Shown here piece after piece: positions 49,401-60,300 of a stretch of DNA of 64,000 nucleotides. The notes under the pieces are model-generated. The model saw only the letters and a list, made by a program, of their open reading frames with translations. It did not search any database and was not told the DNA's origin. The stretch is from Arbacia lixula (taxonomy: Eukaryota > Echinodermata > Echinoidea > Arbacioida > Arbaciidae). Where the stretch lies: assembly GCA_963669155.1 (NCBI GenBank), contig OZ022576.1:14007618-14071617 (forward strand), in the 5' to 3' direction. The stretch's first letter is position 1. The number at the start of each line of letters is the position of its first letter. Both the position numbers and the translations under genes were made by a program.

Positions 49401-52400
49401 AATTTATTGCGAAAAATGTCGAGGGGGGGGGCTGTTTTTGCCCCCACCCGGGCTAGATAGGGTTAAGGTAAATACAAAAGGATGTACTCTAACTAAATCA
49501 AATATTTTTAAAGTATAATTATTTATTTATTTTTGGAAGGTATGTTGAAAGAGAAATGCTTTCACAAAATTTATGAGAGGACAATTAATCAAAACTGTTT
49601 AGGCTAGATATGATAAAAGGTCAAGGTAAATTCTGAGATTTTACCATTAAAACTTGAAGTCTAGAAATATTTTACAGAATCTCTTTAAAGTTACAATGTT
49701 GAAGTATGATAGGACAATTCTCCCTATCACATATAGCTCTCCGAATCTGAGCGTGTGTGGCACTCTAATTTTTTACCTTTAATTCTTGGGATATGAACTT
49801 CCAGTTTATGAAGATTCTATAGCCATCATCTTGCTTGTGTCTTTTCATTCTTTCATTAGTCCATCCACAATCAATGTTGAAGTAGGCAAAAACTTCACAG
49901 TGAGTGATTGGTAGTATTTTTTTCAATTCGTTCGTCCATGTAACAACCCTTCCATTTTAATATTACAAGATTTACGGGGGTTGAAATGACAGATTCTGTG
50001 CGTTATTGCGTGAATTGAATACGCACCAAACTCTTACCAGAAGTAAACGTCCCAAGAGCAATCAATGAAATATCAGTATCGTGAGGTGATATCTGTTGAT
50101 ATCGGCTATATGCGATAGGGAGAATTGATTGATTAGATTTTGAGCCAGACATGCTGTCATATCTCATCCAAACGCTCATGATGGACAGACAATACAAACT
50201 GGGGTATAGAGTCAACTTTCATGAGCAGTTGTATATTATTTTCCTTTTGCAGTTGTGACTAGCCACCACAACGTTCAGTTCACGAGCGTGCTGCAGATGC
50301 TGGCACGCCCTCTACTGTTCCGTCTGAAGGTAAGAGTGGTGGACTTCTTCCCAAGGAGCGTGGAGGACTTTGTGCATCTTTTCTGCCCTCAATGTAGAAA
50401 GAGGTAAGGAGTCCGCTGTGTGTGGTTGCTTTACAGTCCTGATTTTGCTGACTAACGTAGATCATCAAAGGATTCAAGTAACATAATTCAAAAGACATTT
50501 TAGGCATCCACCCTGTAGTAAGGATTGCATGCTCCATCTTGTAAATGAATCAAAAACAAGTCAGATGAAAAATCTTGAAACCAGAGCGATTTGAACTCCA
50601 TTCCAGGCCATTTCTGGTCGATTGCTCACAATTCCAAGATTTTTCTTCTGACATATTTTTCATTTATTTACAAGATGGCGCACGCTATCCTTCCTTCTGG
50701 GTGTATGTCACAAAATATTTTTGAATTGAAAGTACCCTAAATAGCCCTTTCACAAAAATAATTCTTATTATATTTGTTTTACCTTGGTCAAAGTACAGAA
50801 TACAGTGGAACATCACAAGAAATAAAATAATCAATAAGACGCAGGAACTCCAGAAAAGAAAAGTTGAACTAGATAACTTCTCTTTCCATGCCTGCTCCTT
50901 AAGCAAACACAATGCCAGAGCCATTATGAATGTAACATACGATATTGATATACGTGTATACTTAAGGTGCGATCAATACGGTCTATCTTTGATATACTAA
51001 ATCTATTATGTAACTCACATCTTAAATATAGCTATAGATATGATAAAAAGATAATTGGAGTACGGGTCTTACAAATTAAACATATTTTGAAGGTTTTCTT
51101 TTTTTTTTGGTGGGGGGGATATAATGTGCTGAAAGAGTTGTGGTTTTATCAACTTGACCTATCTTTTATGGATCTATGTAGTAAATTAGTAGTTTACCCC
51201 CAAAAATGTGTCTTGATAAAAAATGGGTTTCCTCCCTATTGGAATGAAACCTCATGATAATGGCTTTGTTTATGTTATAGCTGCAGAATACCCAGATCTG
51301 TGAGTGAATCTCCAAACCTCTCATCGAAAAGGGGCAGAAAGAGAAAGGTTCCCGAATCTCAAACACAAGCACCTAGGTAAGAGAACCTTCATGGGGAGCA
51401 AATGATTATAGTAAAAAGCTGAAGGAGAATTAGACCTATTGAAATATTAAAAAATAATTGAACAGCAGTTGGTGATGTGAATCGTCAATTGCTGAGTTCT
51501 GGTTATTAAGGTTGCTGCTGAAAGAGATCGTTTCTATTTGAATCAGTGTATGTTCTGTATTGTCTTTGTGCAAGTCATTTTCGCTCTGGGGATATTACAT
51601 TTCAAGTGATTGCATGGATTTCAAACATGCTACCTATTTTTGTGTCTTTCTCTCGTTCTACTCCTGAATAATATTCCAGACTTATGACATATACTCCTAA
51701 ATTGGTGTGAATTGTAGGCAAGACCACCCATTGGTCATTGATTTATCTTTTTAAGTGCACTAAGTCCCTAGGAATGTGTAGCTTTCGTATGAAATTATGC
51801 AGATATATACCGGCAACAGTAACTGCTGTCCAGCATACTTTTCTGACTGCACGACTTGAATTATCTGGTAGATACAAGGGTAAGTCTTGGATTTTATTGT
51901 ATTTTCCTAATATTTGTCTGTTCTGTGTTTGTGTTATCTCCCTACTCCCGCAGCTCGTCGATTATGCAGAGCAGTGAAGAGTCTCCCCGGAGAAGCCAGA
52001 GAATCCGAAGACGGAAAGGAGAACCGATCGGTGAGAATGAAGCGGGTAAAACACAGGAAAATGTTGCAGATGATCGTGTTAACCATTTCAGTCCCATAAA
52101 CAATAAACTCTATTGCATTCCACATTGGGGTCTCTGTGTTTGGTATTGAGAGGGTTAGCCTTGTAACTATCGGCTACTTTGAAGGGTCCCCCAGCAAATT
52201 GAAAGGTCACTGCACTCTATCTAGATCGTTTGAGATGCCATGATTGTTGTCATGTCAATGAAAATTACCATAAGAACAGCCCAATCAGCACACATACTGT
52301 ATATTTGCAGGTCTACAAAGACTGCTTATTTCATCATATTTCAAGAAGGTTTGTGTTATTTTGAAGAAGGAATGACTACATGTCCTTTTGTACCACTCTT

Positions 52401-55400
52401 TTTATTAGCAGAGAACTTCTTTTCATTGACAGTAAAGGATTTAATTGAAAAGTTTTTATGCCTCCGCCATGAAGTGGCCGGAGGCATTATGTTTTCGGGT
52501 TGTCCGTCCGTCCGTCCGTCCGTCCGTCCCGAATCCATTTTGGCAATATCTTGAGAACCGTTCAGCAGATTTGCTTCAAACTTGGTACATGTATGTATTG
52601 CATTAAACTAATGAAGTGTGTAAAATTGGGGTCAAATCTGATTGAGGTCAAAGGTCAAAGGTCAATGAACTCTGTAAAAATTGCCCAAAATTGACCTTTA
52701 TCACAATAAATCCAAATCCAAGGATGCAATTCTCATTAAACATAGTACAAAGATGGATCACTACTTGGGGATAGACTGGTAACATTTTTGGTAAAATTCC
52801 TGAAAGGTCAGAGGTCAAAGGTCAATGGAATTTGTGAAAATGTGCCAAAAATTGACCTTTTTCATAATAAATCCCAATCCAAGGATGCAGTTCTCATTAA
52901 ACATTGTACAAAAATAGATCACTACTTGGGGATAGACTGGTGACATTTTTGGTAAATTCCTGAAAGTTCAGAGGTCAAAGGTCAATGAACTTTGCCAAAA
53001 TTGGCTAGAAATTGCCCCAAACTTTAAAATTTTCACAATAAATCCAAGTGCAATGGTGCAATTCCAACCAAACATAGTGAAACGTTGGATCACTTCTTGG
53101 GGTTAGACTGGTGACATTGTTGGTGAAATTGCTGGAAGGTCAGAGGTCAAAGGTCAATGAACTTTGCAAAAATTGATATTTTTCACAATGAACCCAAATC
53201 CAAATCCAATGGCGCAATTCTAACCAAACATGGTACAGAGATGCATCACTTCATGGAGGTAGACTGGTGAAAGTTTGGGTAAAATTCCTGAGAGTTCAAA
53301 GGTCAAAGGTCAATGAACTTTGCCAAAAATTAGCTAAAAATTGCCCCCAAAGTGATAATTTTCAAAATGTATCAAAATCCAATGATGCAATACCAACCAA
53401 ACATGGTGCAACGATGGATCACTTCTTGGGGGTAGACTGCATGACATTTTTTGTGAAATTTCTCAAAGGTCAGAGATCAAAGGTCAATGAACTTTGCCAG
53501 AATTGGCTAAAAATTGCCCCCAAATAGATATTTTTCACATTGAATCCAATATTAATGATCCAATTCAAACCAAACATAGTACAGAGATGTATTACTTCAT
53601 GGAGGTACACTGGTGAAGTTTGGGTAAAATTCCTGAAAGGTCAAAGGTCAATGAACTTCACCCAAAAATTGGCTAATTTTAAACAAACTTGATACAAGGA
53701 TGGATTTAGACAGACTGGTTAGATTGGAAGTCAAAGAAGTAAGAGGTCAAAAGTCATTGAACATAGCCAAACTTGGCTAAACTTAGAAAAACATAATGTG
53801 ATATTTTCATTTCACATAGGAGCATTGGAGCAATGGTACATTGCCCACCAAACATACACATTTTCTGAGAATAGCAAAGAGGCGGAGGCATATTTATTGA
53901 CTGCGTGTCAGTCGAATTGCTCTAGTTTTTTTTTCAAATGATTTCATTGTGAAAATGATCATGGTCAATATATTGACTTTTGCACCTGTCCATCACAGCT
54001 GCCTCAGATGCCTCACAGGAGAGCAACCGGACGAAGGGTGAGAAGAGCAAGTCTAAACGGGTTACCGCGGTGATACAAGATGATTCCAGCGGACCTCAGG
54101 GAGAACAAACATCACTCGCTTATGTCAAAGGTAACCTACTCCCTGAAATCAGATGCTCTGATAGCTATATTGCGCTGTAGATCAGCTGAATAGCCTTATT
54201 AGCTCTGTAATTAGTGGTTGCAACATTTTGTATTGCACTTTTACCATTCCTTGCAAGCTGCCATTTTTAAAGATGGTCGGGGCACATAGTCTATCAGCAT
54301 GGTTTCTAATCCCCTCAACAGCTTATATTTAGTTCTTTCTCCAAGACAATCAACATTCGTCCCCTCCCCGCTTTCTGAATCAAATTCAATATATGTTCCA
54401 CAATCCCCTCAAAACTTCACAAAGTTCTTTACCCAAGACCCGCCATATCTATCCCCCCCCCTCCCCATCCCCAACCAAACAAACTTTTCCATCATCTTTT
54501 ATTTTTATATCAAGTCCTTTTCCCAATAGTTCCCCAAAACTCAATATATCTTGCCTAATCTTCTTGCACAGATCTGTCTGTTCAGGAGAGCCTAGAGCTG
54601 ATGCGGGAAGGCATGCAGCTGGTGCGGGTTCCCCGGGTAACCAAGGAGACGAGACGGAGGCTGAACTGGAGGGAGCGGCAGGAGGAAGAGAAGGCCAGCC
54701 TCTACGTCTGCCCCACCTGCTGTCCAGACCCAAACAATACAGGTACTGCATACGCCATATATTTCGCAGGGTCTTTTATTTTCACAAATCTGCTAGTTGG
54801 GTGCTTTTCGCGAATTTAACAACACACGGAAGAATATGATGTGCATGAGCACATGTACTACTAGTACCAGTACTGCACGGTCGCAAATTTAACCACTCGC
54901 GAAATTGTTGTGAAGTCCTGATTCGCGAAAAATCAGACTCGAGAAATATATGGTGTATACAGTATACAGTATACAGACAATAGCTAGTATACAAACGAAT
55001 AGCACGTCCAGTGGCAGTAATGAAATCTATGCGTATGAGGTGATCTCGATTGTACTATTGACAGTAAAAAAAATTGTGAAAATCAAAGACACCACATTCC
55101 CATAGATTTCACTACCATATCGAGCTGAAGGCACTATATATTAGTTTTATATCCTGCATTGAGACTTTATGATGGGCAGGCAGAAAGCAAAATGTATCAA
55201 TTCACAAAGATTACTTTAAGATGCAAGATACACTTTGCTTTTCCTGTCGCTTGACCGAACCAAAGGGAATTCATGTTGCACCTTGGCCACAACACCACCA
55301 GACTTGCCTAAGTGCACCAGCTCACTGCCCGCCAAAGCACAAAAATGCATCTGTTCCTGCATTTTCCTGTAGCCTGTAGCCTGTAGCCAGAGACTGCAGT

Positions 55401-57024
55401 TGCACACATCAAAGTTATATGCACTGTAGAGATGCATATCAGCAAGCAGTGCATCGTTGACTGGGGCAGTACAGTATCTGAATGCAGGCGATGGTCGCTT
55501 CAAAATGTGATGGTTTTTTTTACTGTAAGGGTTTCATAAATGTTAATTTTTAATGTTTTTTTTTTCATATGGCTTCTCCATGCTTAGTTCCATGACTTTT
55601 GTAAAAGGGATACAGTACCTTTAAACATTTGAACATTTTCATTTTCTTAAGGCAATTTCTTGGGAACAAGCACATGGACTAATAAGAAGTGAGGAGTGCA
55701 TGAAAAGGATAAGTTTATGTTTGACTGGTTGCAGACGGTGAGGTGGTGTTTCTTCAGCATCGCTGGTGGCTCAAGCTGTGGCTTCAAGACTCCACTGAGA
55801 AGGTGGAGGCCATTCTCCAAGGACAGGAGGCAGTAAGTCCCACATTTCAGTTGTCTTAATTGTTATTTCAATTAAATCCAATTTGATGAATTCACAATAT
55901 GGTGCACCACCTATTCATTGCAGCAGACATGCTAATTTCCAACTTTGGGGTCAACGTAACAGCCTAGCGCCTGATGCCTCAAAACGTATTTAACTCATCG
56001 CAGCATATATTGTTTACTCTAATTGAATATATATACAGGTACAGTTAGCTTATCGCATTACCATACAGTACAAAGTCTCCACCAAGTCACGTGTGTGCCT
56101 TATCCTTATATTTCATGTTGACCATTTCCCATGAGGCATTGCTGATTTCAGCCTGTCCGCTGAAACCATTAGGTGGCGCACCATATTGTAAAACCACCAA
56201 ATTCAATAAAAGTTTTATAACATGACTTTTGAGCAGGTAAAGGTGGATTGCATCATAATTTACAATAAAAAAAAAATGCGTTGCAATTGCAGAAATATAC
56301 AGTGTAAATATAACATATACCATGGAAACATGTCAAATGAAAATTGAGAACTATCAGTAAATAATGGATGTTACCATCATGACAACAAGAATTAGAATAG
56401 CAGATTTTCAGTCTAATGAGTCAAATACAAATTCAAACATACAAACAAAATATGGGCTGAGCACTGTTGAGGTATTGAGCTACTGGTTTTGCTATTCATT
56501 TGAGGATTAAGATACTGTCCCACCATTCCTTGCTTTCTCTAGCCTTTGCCATGATGGTTACAATTATGATAAAGCTGTGTGCAAGCTGGGTATCATATAT
56601 CCAATGCAGAGAACGGACTGTGACTGTAAAAATTGAATATTCCATTAGGGTCATTTTTTTGAATAACTTCCACACTAAGCAAAAGTCATAGTTAGCTTTG
56701 GTTCCTGCTGTAGCTCACAATCATAATCCCCTCATTGTGACAAACTTTTTCGTAAAAAAGGTTAACAGCTTATTTCTCTTCATGTTGTAGGAATTGTTCT
56801 TTGATGTTGCCACGACCGACCTGAATACGAATGCGGAATGTCGGAAAGCCATCGCGGACAAGATGCAGAGGTTGTGCCCCACCCCGGGGACCGATAGTCC
56901 AGACACTGCGGAGGGGCCTATGGAGCTGGAGTGCTGTGTGGAAAGGCATGTCAGCTGCAGAGGGGCAGAACGCATCATCAACTATTACATGAGAGACACC
57001 AAGCTAGCGCTGGATGTGCAATAG
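39966..57024 (+). CDS. POT1: Protection of telomeres 1 (POT1), complete, 18 coding exons
   Basis: Binds the single-stranded telomeric G-overhang as part of shelterin (family knowledge). Exons: 39966-40076, 40628-40771, 41542-41655, 42223-42525, 43103-43214, 43771-43913, 44225-44365, 45172-45356, 46010-46139, 46927-47144, 48032-48327, 50253-50403, 51281-51376, 51954-52030, 53999-54130, 54572-54742, 55735-55832, 56791-57024. The total is 2,856 nt, exactly 952 codons with the TAG, and all phases agree. The match to vertebrate POT1 is clear from residue 228 (YKYTSLKDIKESRSVDVYGI; human [20 protein letters not shown]) to the C-terminal OB fold. Start: ATG 39966, with an in-frame TAA 15 bases upstream inside the same exon. 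Residues 1-224 have no counterpart in vertebrate POT1. Confidence 0.95.
40931..41111. mobile_element. GTTTCACCAAGC MITE, copy 1
   Basis: The left end gggtgtttcaccaagctgtt and the right end aacagcttggtgaaacaccc are inverted copies. The inner motifs cgaacgactttac and gtaaagtcgttcg mirror each other, as do gatcccttc and gaagggatc. It lies in POT1 intron 2. Confidence 0.85.
43103..44365 (+). CDS. POT1: POT1 exons 5-7: OB1, telomeric DNA-binding fold
   Basis: Residues 225-356. Diagnostic segments are VDVYGIIKFFKLPYKTRGP, DYCMLLTIVDPSLG, LKCVFFHQDVQKLPQ, IGDVIRLHRLR and IQSYQGDYQGTRGSGFSCVV. Each matches a strand of vertebrate OB1, including the SSGF/GSGF turn and the closing FDGKPSAPMEPR (human FEGTLGAPIIPR). 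Confidence 0.95.
43388..43444. repeat. (TG)n microsatellite in POT1 intron 5
   Basis: About 28 consecutive TG units, preceded by a CT/TCTG-rich run. Confidence 0.95.
44399..44776 (+). pseudogene. Partial tandem duplicate of POT1 exon 7, interrupted by a MITE
   Basis: agcaagcctagtgcc at 44399 repeats exon 7 sequence at 44291 (offset 108 bases). After the MITE the copy continues with agggcatctagtgagaactt, matching exon 7 at 44319. It has single-base changes and one extra base relative to exon 7, so it is not a usable exon. Lies in intron 7. Confidence 0.8.
44430..44750. mobile_element. GTTTCACCAAGC MITE, copy 2, inserted in a duplicated piece of POT1 exon 7
   Basis: The ends gagtgtttcacctagc and cagcttggtgaaacacccc and the inner gatcccttcttgtgc / gcacaagaagggatc are inverted copies. 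The flanks read gagcccagg on the left and cccagggcatctag on the right, so about six bases (cccagg) may be the target duplication. Confidence 0.8.
45172..47144 (+). CDS. POT1: POT1 exons 8-10: OB2
   Basis: Residues 357-534. TREYFDLTCQVVATAM, CVLIKVWDGTKYKWP, LVLDVALYDNHMKAGEELK, PGQFIRLYNLHA and IELVLHRGTAYGRGLVV correspond to human MQYFDLTCQLLG, LLKVWDGTRTPFPSW, ILVYDNHVHVARSLK, VGSFLRIYSLH and LEFHLHGGTSYGRGIRV. The conserved YDNH and YGRG motifs are intact. An insert of about 20 residues (VPAAMAAGSSIPAKEGDN) widens one loop. Confidence 0.95.
46622..46790 (+). mobile_element. tRNA-derived SINE, copy 2
   Basis: The head gtggctcggtgtagtgatca with a B-box-like gggtttgaactc and the body motif ctcagcaaaacatcttcatc parallel copy 1 at 12018. 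It lies in POT1 intron 9. No clear target duplication was found. Confidence 0.55.
48032..48327 (+). CDS. POT1: POT1 exon 11: disordered hinge between OB2 and the C-terminal OB fold
   Basis: Residues 535-632. This is a Pro/Gln/Ser/Thr-rich linker (SSKQKPSTQPTTQSQPRPSQ) with one possible structured patch, NGIELDEHDWQLLDD. Human POT1 has a similar hinge between OB2 and OB3. Confidence 0.85.
48598..49462. mobile_element. piggyBac-like non-autonomous element
   Basis: It is flanked by TTAA on both sides (48594-48597 and 49463-49466), with ends CCCTATATAGCCCGGG and its inverse with one mismatch, the piggyBac signature. G- and C-runs lie inside both ends. Two direct copies of about 88 bp (cagatctcggccgttgatcg and onward) lie at 48661-48835. 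There is no transposase. It lies in POT1 intron 11. Confidence 0.8.
50253..57024 (+). CDS. POT1: POT1 exons 12-18: C-terminal OB3 region with zinc-ligand cysteines
   Basis: Residues 633-951. FRLKVRVVDFFPRSVEDFVH then LFCPQC matches human [20 protein letters not shown] and LHCPKC. A second pair, VCPTC (Cys831, Cys834), corresponds to human GCKQC. WWLKLWLQDSTEKVEAILQG and ELFFDV then match [20 protein letters not shown] and KFFQI. Between the pairs lie about 150 residues that are Ser/Lys/Arg-rich (KRGRKRKVPES, RRSQRIRRRKGE), not recognisable as the Holliday-junction-resolvase-like domain found there in vertebrates. By homology this end would bind TPP1. Confidence 0.88.
52457..53935 (+). mobile_element. 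Tandem-repeat-cored element, family B (same plan as family A)
   Basis: The left hairpin has arms atgcctccgcc and ggccggaggcat. A (TCCG)n tract (52500-52529) follows, then a unique part and about eight monomers of about 160 bp. The right end gcggaggcat is the inverse of the left arm, then a small hairpin gactg-cgtgt-cagtc and ctag before a T-run. A hairpin followed by CTAG|T recalls Helitron 3' ends. Monomers become more diverged to the right. It fills most of POT1 intron 14. Confidence 0.7.
54743..54972. mobile_element. MITE with TACGCCATATATTTCGC ends, copy 2, at the POT1 exon 16 donor
   Basis: The left end gtactgcatacgccatatat and the right end atatatggtgtatacagt are inverted copies. The inside resembles 11171-11392 in opposite order. 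The element begins at the first or second base of the intron, so it supplies most of the 5' splice site. Confidence 0.75.
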
Positions 57025-57292
57025 TCTGCACACTATTACATGAGAGACACCAAGCTAGCGCTGGATGTGCGATAGTCTGCACACTATTACATGAGAGACA
57101 CCAAGCTAGCGCTGGATGTGCGATAGTCTGCACACTATTACATGAGAGACACCAAGCTAGCGCTGGATGTGCGATAGTCAGCACACTATTACATGGGAGA
57201 CACCAAGCTAGCGCTGGATGTGGGATAGTATGTGTACTACTGCATGAGAGACACCAAGCTATCGCTGAATGTGTGATAGCCTGCACACTACC
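56981..57292 (+). repeat. 51-bp minisatellite made from the end of the POT1 reading frame
   Basis: Units begin (actattacatgagagacacc) at 56981, 57032, 57083, 57134 and 57185, with diverged units at 57236 and 57287. The period is exactly 51, or 17 codons. The first unit is the last 13 codons and stop of POT1; the following units repeat them with the stop, in frame. Other frames and the minus strand stay open only because of this periodicity. Confidence 0.95.
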
Positions 57293-57388
57293 ACATTATC
57301 TTTACTGAGTATAGAAGGCTGCATGTGCCAAAGTGCTGAATATGCACACCGAGTATGGAAGGCAAGTTGCACAATAATTTAATCTTCG

Positions 57389-57394
57389 AATAAA
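57389..57394 (+). terminator. POT1: Possible POT1 poly(A) signal
   Basis: AATAAA (cgaataaaaatc) 365 bases after the stop codon. A further aataaa lies near 58592. No choice can be made without transcripts. Confidence 0.4.
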
Positions 57395-57399
57395 AATCA

Positions 57400-60300
57400 A
57401 CTTGTGTATAATGAAGTCAAACAAATTAGTGTGTCCTTAATCAAAGTAAACTGAGCTGTAAGTGGGGGTGACTGCAAAGTTTAGCAGAATGATTACATGA
57501 TCACTTGGGGCAGTATAATGGTTTGCCTGACATACCACCACCCACTGTACTATGCTCCACTTTGACTTCACAGTTATAGCACATCTGTGACTCTTAAAAA
57601 TGAAGCCATGAAGCACCTGAATTTAGAATGGATAATGAAATGTGCCCTTGCAATTGAGAAAAGACCAATACTTAAAGAAGGCCCAAGAAATATGTTGCTT
57701 GCAGTTTCTCAGAAACATTGTAACGTGCAGATTTTATGACATTATATGACTGAACATATTGCAAGAGTTGTATTTGTGGTTGTTTAAAATACATTATCTG
57801 CTGTTGCCTATAGGCAAAGATATGCAAACTATTTAAAAAGAGTTGTAACATCACATTTAAGTTTCTCAACAAATGAGTTGTTCTTGTCCAAAATGTGTTC
57901 AATTGGAATGTGCTCAGATTTCTAGAAATGAATTGAATTTGTTTAATACCTTTTAAAATAAGTTCTAAAACTTGTTCAGAAATTGAAGATGGACGAGCTT
58001 AAATTGCACCCATGAACTTATCTAACATAATATGTTATGAAGTATTGATTTAAGGAATTAAACAGAAAAATTGGGGGTTCAATCTCAAAAGCACAAGACA
58101 GATTGCGAAATTGATAACACCATATGCCGACATATTTTATTGCTTTGTGTAGTCAAAGTGTTATTTTTTTAAACTATAAATATTCAATATTTTCTTCTTT
58201 TTTTGTTTTAAACCTTTTGACTTTGAAATATGAGTAATTGTATATATTGATATATTGCTTCCTTTCAGGGACTTTATTGAACTTAAAACAAGTTTTAGAA
58301 ATGAATTACATATTTAAATCTCCCTTTCTTTTGCTTTGCTCTCCTCCGTCCCTTGCTCTCATCAGTCTCTCTCTCCCTCCCTCTCTATCTCTCCTTCTCT
58401 CTGTCTGCCTATCTCTATTTCTCTCAGTCTGTCCCTCTGTTTTCTCTGTTTGTATCTGTCTCTCTCTTTGTCCCTCTCTCTCTGTCCCCTCTCTCTGCAC
58501 ATGTGCTGTATATCTGTCCATATCTCTCTCTCTCTCTCTCACTTCCTTGTGCCCACAAATGATATGGCACACATAAATTTGCAGGAAAAATGCAATAAAG
58601 TGCACAAGAAATTGCAAAATCTGTACTGTGAGTTGTGTCCAGTTTAATTTGTTTACTGTGTCGTTAATGTGGAATATATATAATAGACATATGACATACT
58701 TACTTTGAGAACTAACAATGACAGTGAAAGCCCCTAGGTGAACACTACAATGAAATATCTACTTTTTGACAATTACATGGCATTCTTGTAAAAAATCATT
58801 CCAGCAAGTTATGCTGTATTTCAAACACAAGCTCCACAAGGAATTCAACCAAAAAGACAATTTACCGGACAGTTTTCTCATTACTTTTAAGGTCAATTTG
58901 AAGCGGGGTCAAATTAAATATATACTCCTTTATGGTAGAGCAATGGGATATTTTCATGTCCATACCTTCCAATGCAATTCAGAAACCCCTGCAAGTACAT
59001 GTATCTGTGTTCAAATTTGGGACTGTGAATCTAGATATCCCATTTCTGAAGATAGATTTGTAAGTGTCCGTACTTCTTTTAATCCCACACACATTTTAGC
59101 CTATGGAGGTCGGGGATAAGGACTTGTCTAACAAGCATAATCCTGTAAAAATCTGTTTTAAATATTCTTTGAATTTTTTTTAAATTCATATTTTTGTTTA
59201 CAACCAAGTTGATCTTATAAAGAGGCCATAACTTTTTGGGGAAGGTACATAAATGGAAGCCTTTGCGGACGTCAAGATTTCAGCTGCTAAAGATGAAGTC
59301 CTCAATAACCTAATATAGTAAACATAATAGCCAAGGATTATGCCCCCCAAAAAATTGAAACTGAAAGTTCTGACTTTGCAACTCAATCAATGCTCTACAT
59401 TTTGAATTTCAATTATTGGTAAGCTATTTTTGTGTTCTACATATGTGCAAGAACTATTGATTATGAATCTAAGCTGAGATCCCATTGCTACTACCCACAT
59501 ATTAAAGGATCGTGTAATAGGCAAAATATTTCTTTTCTTGGAGGGATCTGTTTATCCCCCCCCCCCCCCCCCCCCCCCCCCATCGCAACCATGAGCAAAA
59601 TGACATTGTGGAAATCTACACCAACGCCACATATCATTGTGGCTTCATATAAACTATTAGTATTTAACACTGACACCCCAATGCACCCCAAGGTGTCTGT
59701 TTCAAGAAAAATAACCCCCATAAATACACCCCCCCCCCCCCCCCCGATCCCTTTCCATACTGGGAAGACAGTTGATGTGTCAATTTTCCAGAACTTTTTC
59801 ATGATCATAATTTGACAAAGAAAATCTGACACCCATGCCACAAATGCATCATTTTCGATGTAATACTACATTTCTATAATCATTTCCATTTTCCCTTCCT
59901 CTGTAACATGCAGTATAATTAATAGATTTCTGTAAGTAAATATACACATACCTTCTGCATAGACATGTAGCAAATTACATTGTACCCCTACCAAGGGTAA
60001 TATTTAAATATATTTAAGAAAGAATAATTTCTTCCACATAAAATCGTACTAATCACCGGGTACAAAAAGTGACAGAAGACTGACAAAAATACTCTATAAT
60101 TGTAAAATACTATACAGACTGATTCCTCCAGAAAATGCAGGTGAAGAAATCCAGCATTCCATATATAAAACAGTTTGTACAATCAGTATACATACTATAT
60201 ACATTACACACTTTGCATCCATCCAAACATAAAATAACAGGAACACTTGCATTTCATCTACTACCTTTTTAACTATTTATCATGGCAACTTGGATTCAGT

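Noticed and set aside
49455-49468. Telomere-like TAGGGTTA inside the POT1 gene
   Set aside because: It arises from the piggyBac-like end CCCTA next to its TTAA target; there is no array.
56931-57308. 125-residue plus frame and 102-residue minus frame with 17-residue repeats
   Set aside because: The 51-bp period keeps any stop-free frame open; the POT1 frame itself stops at 57024.
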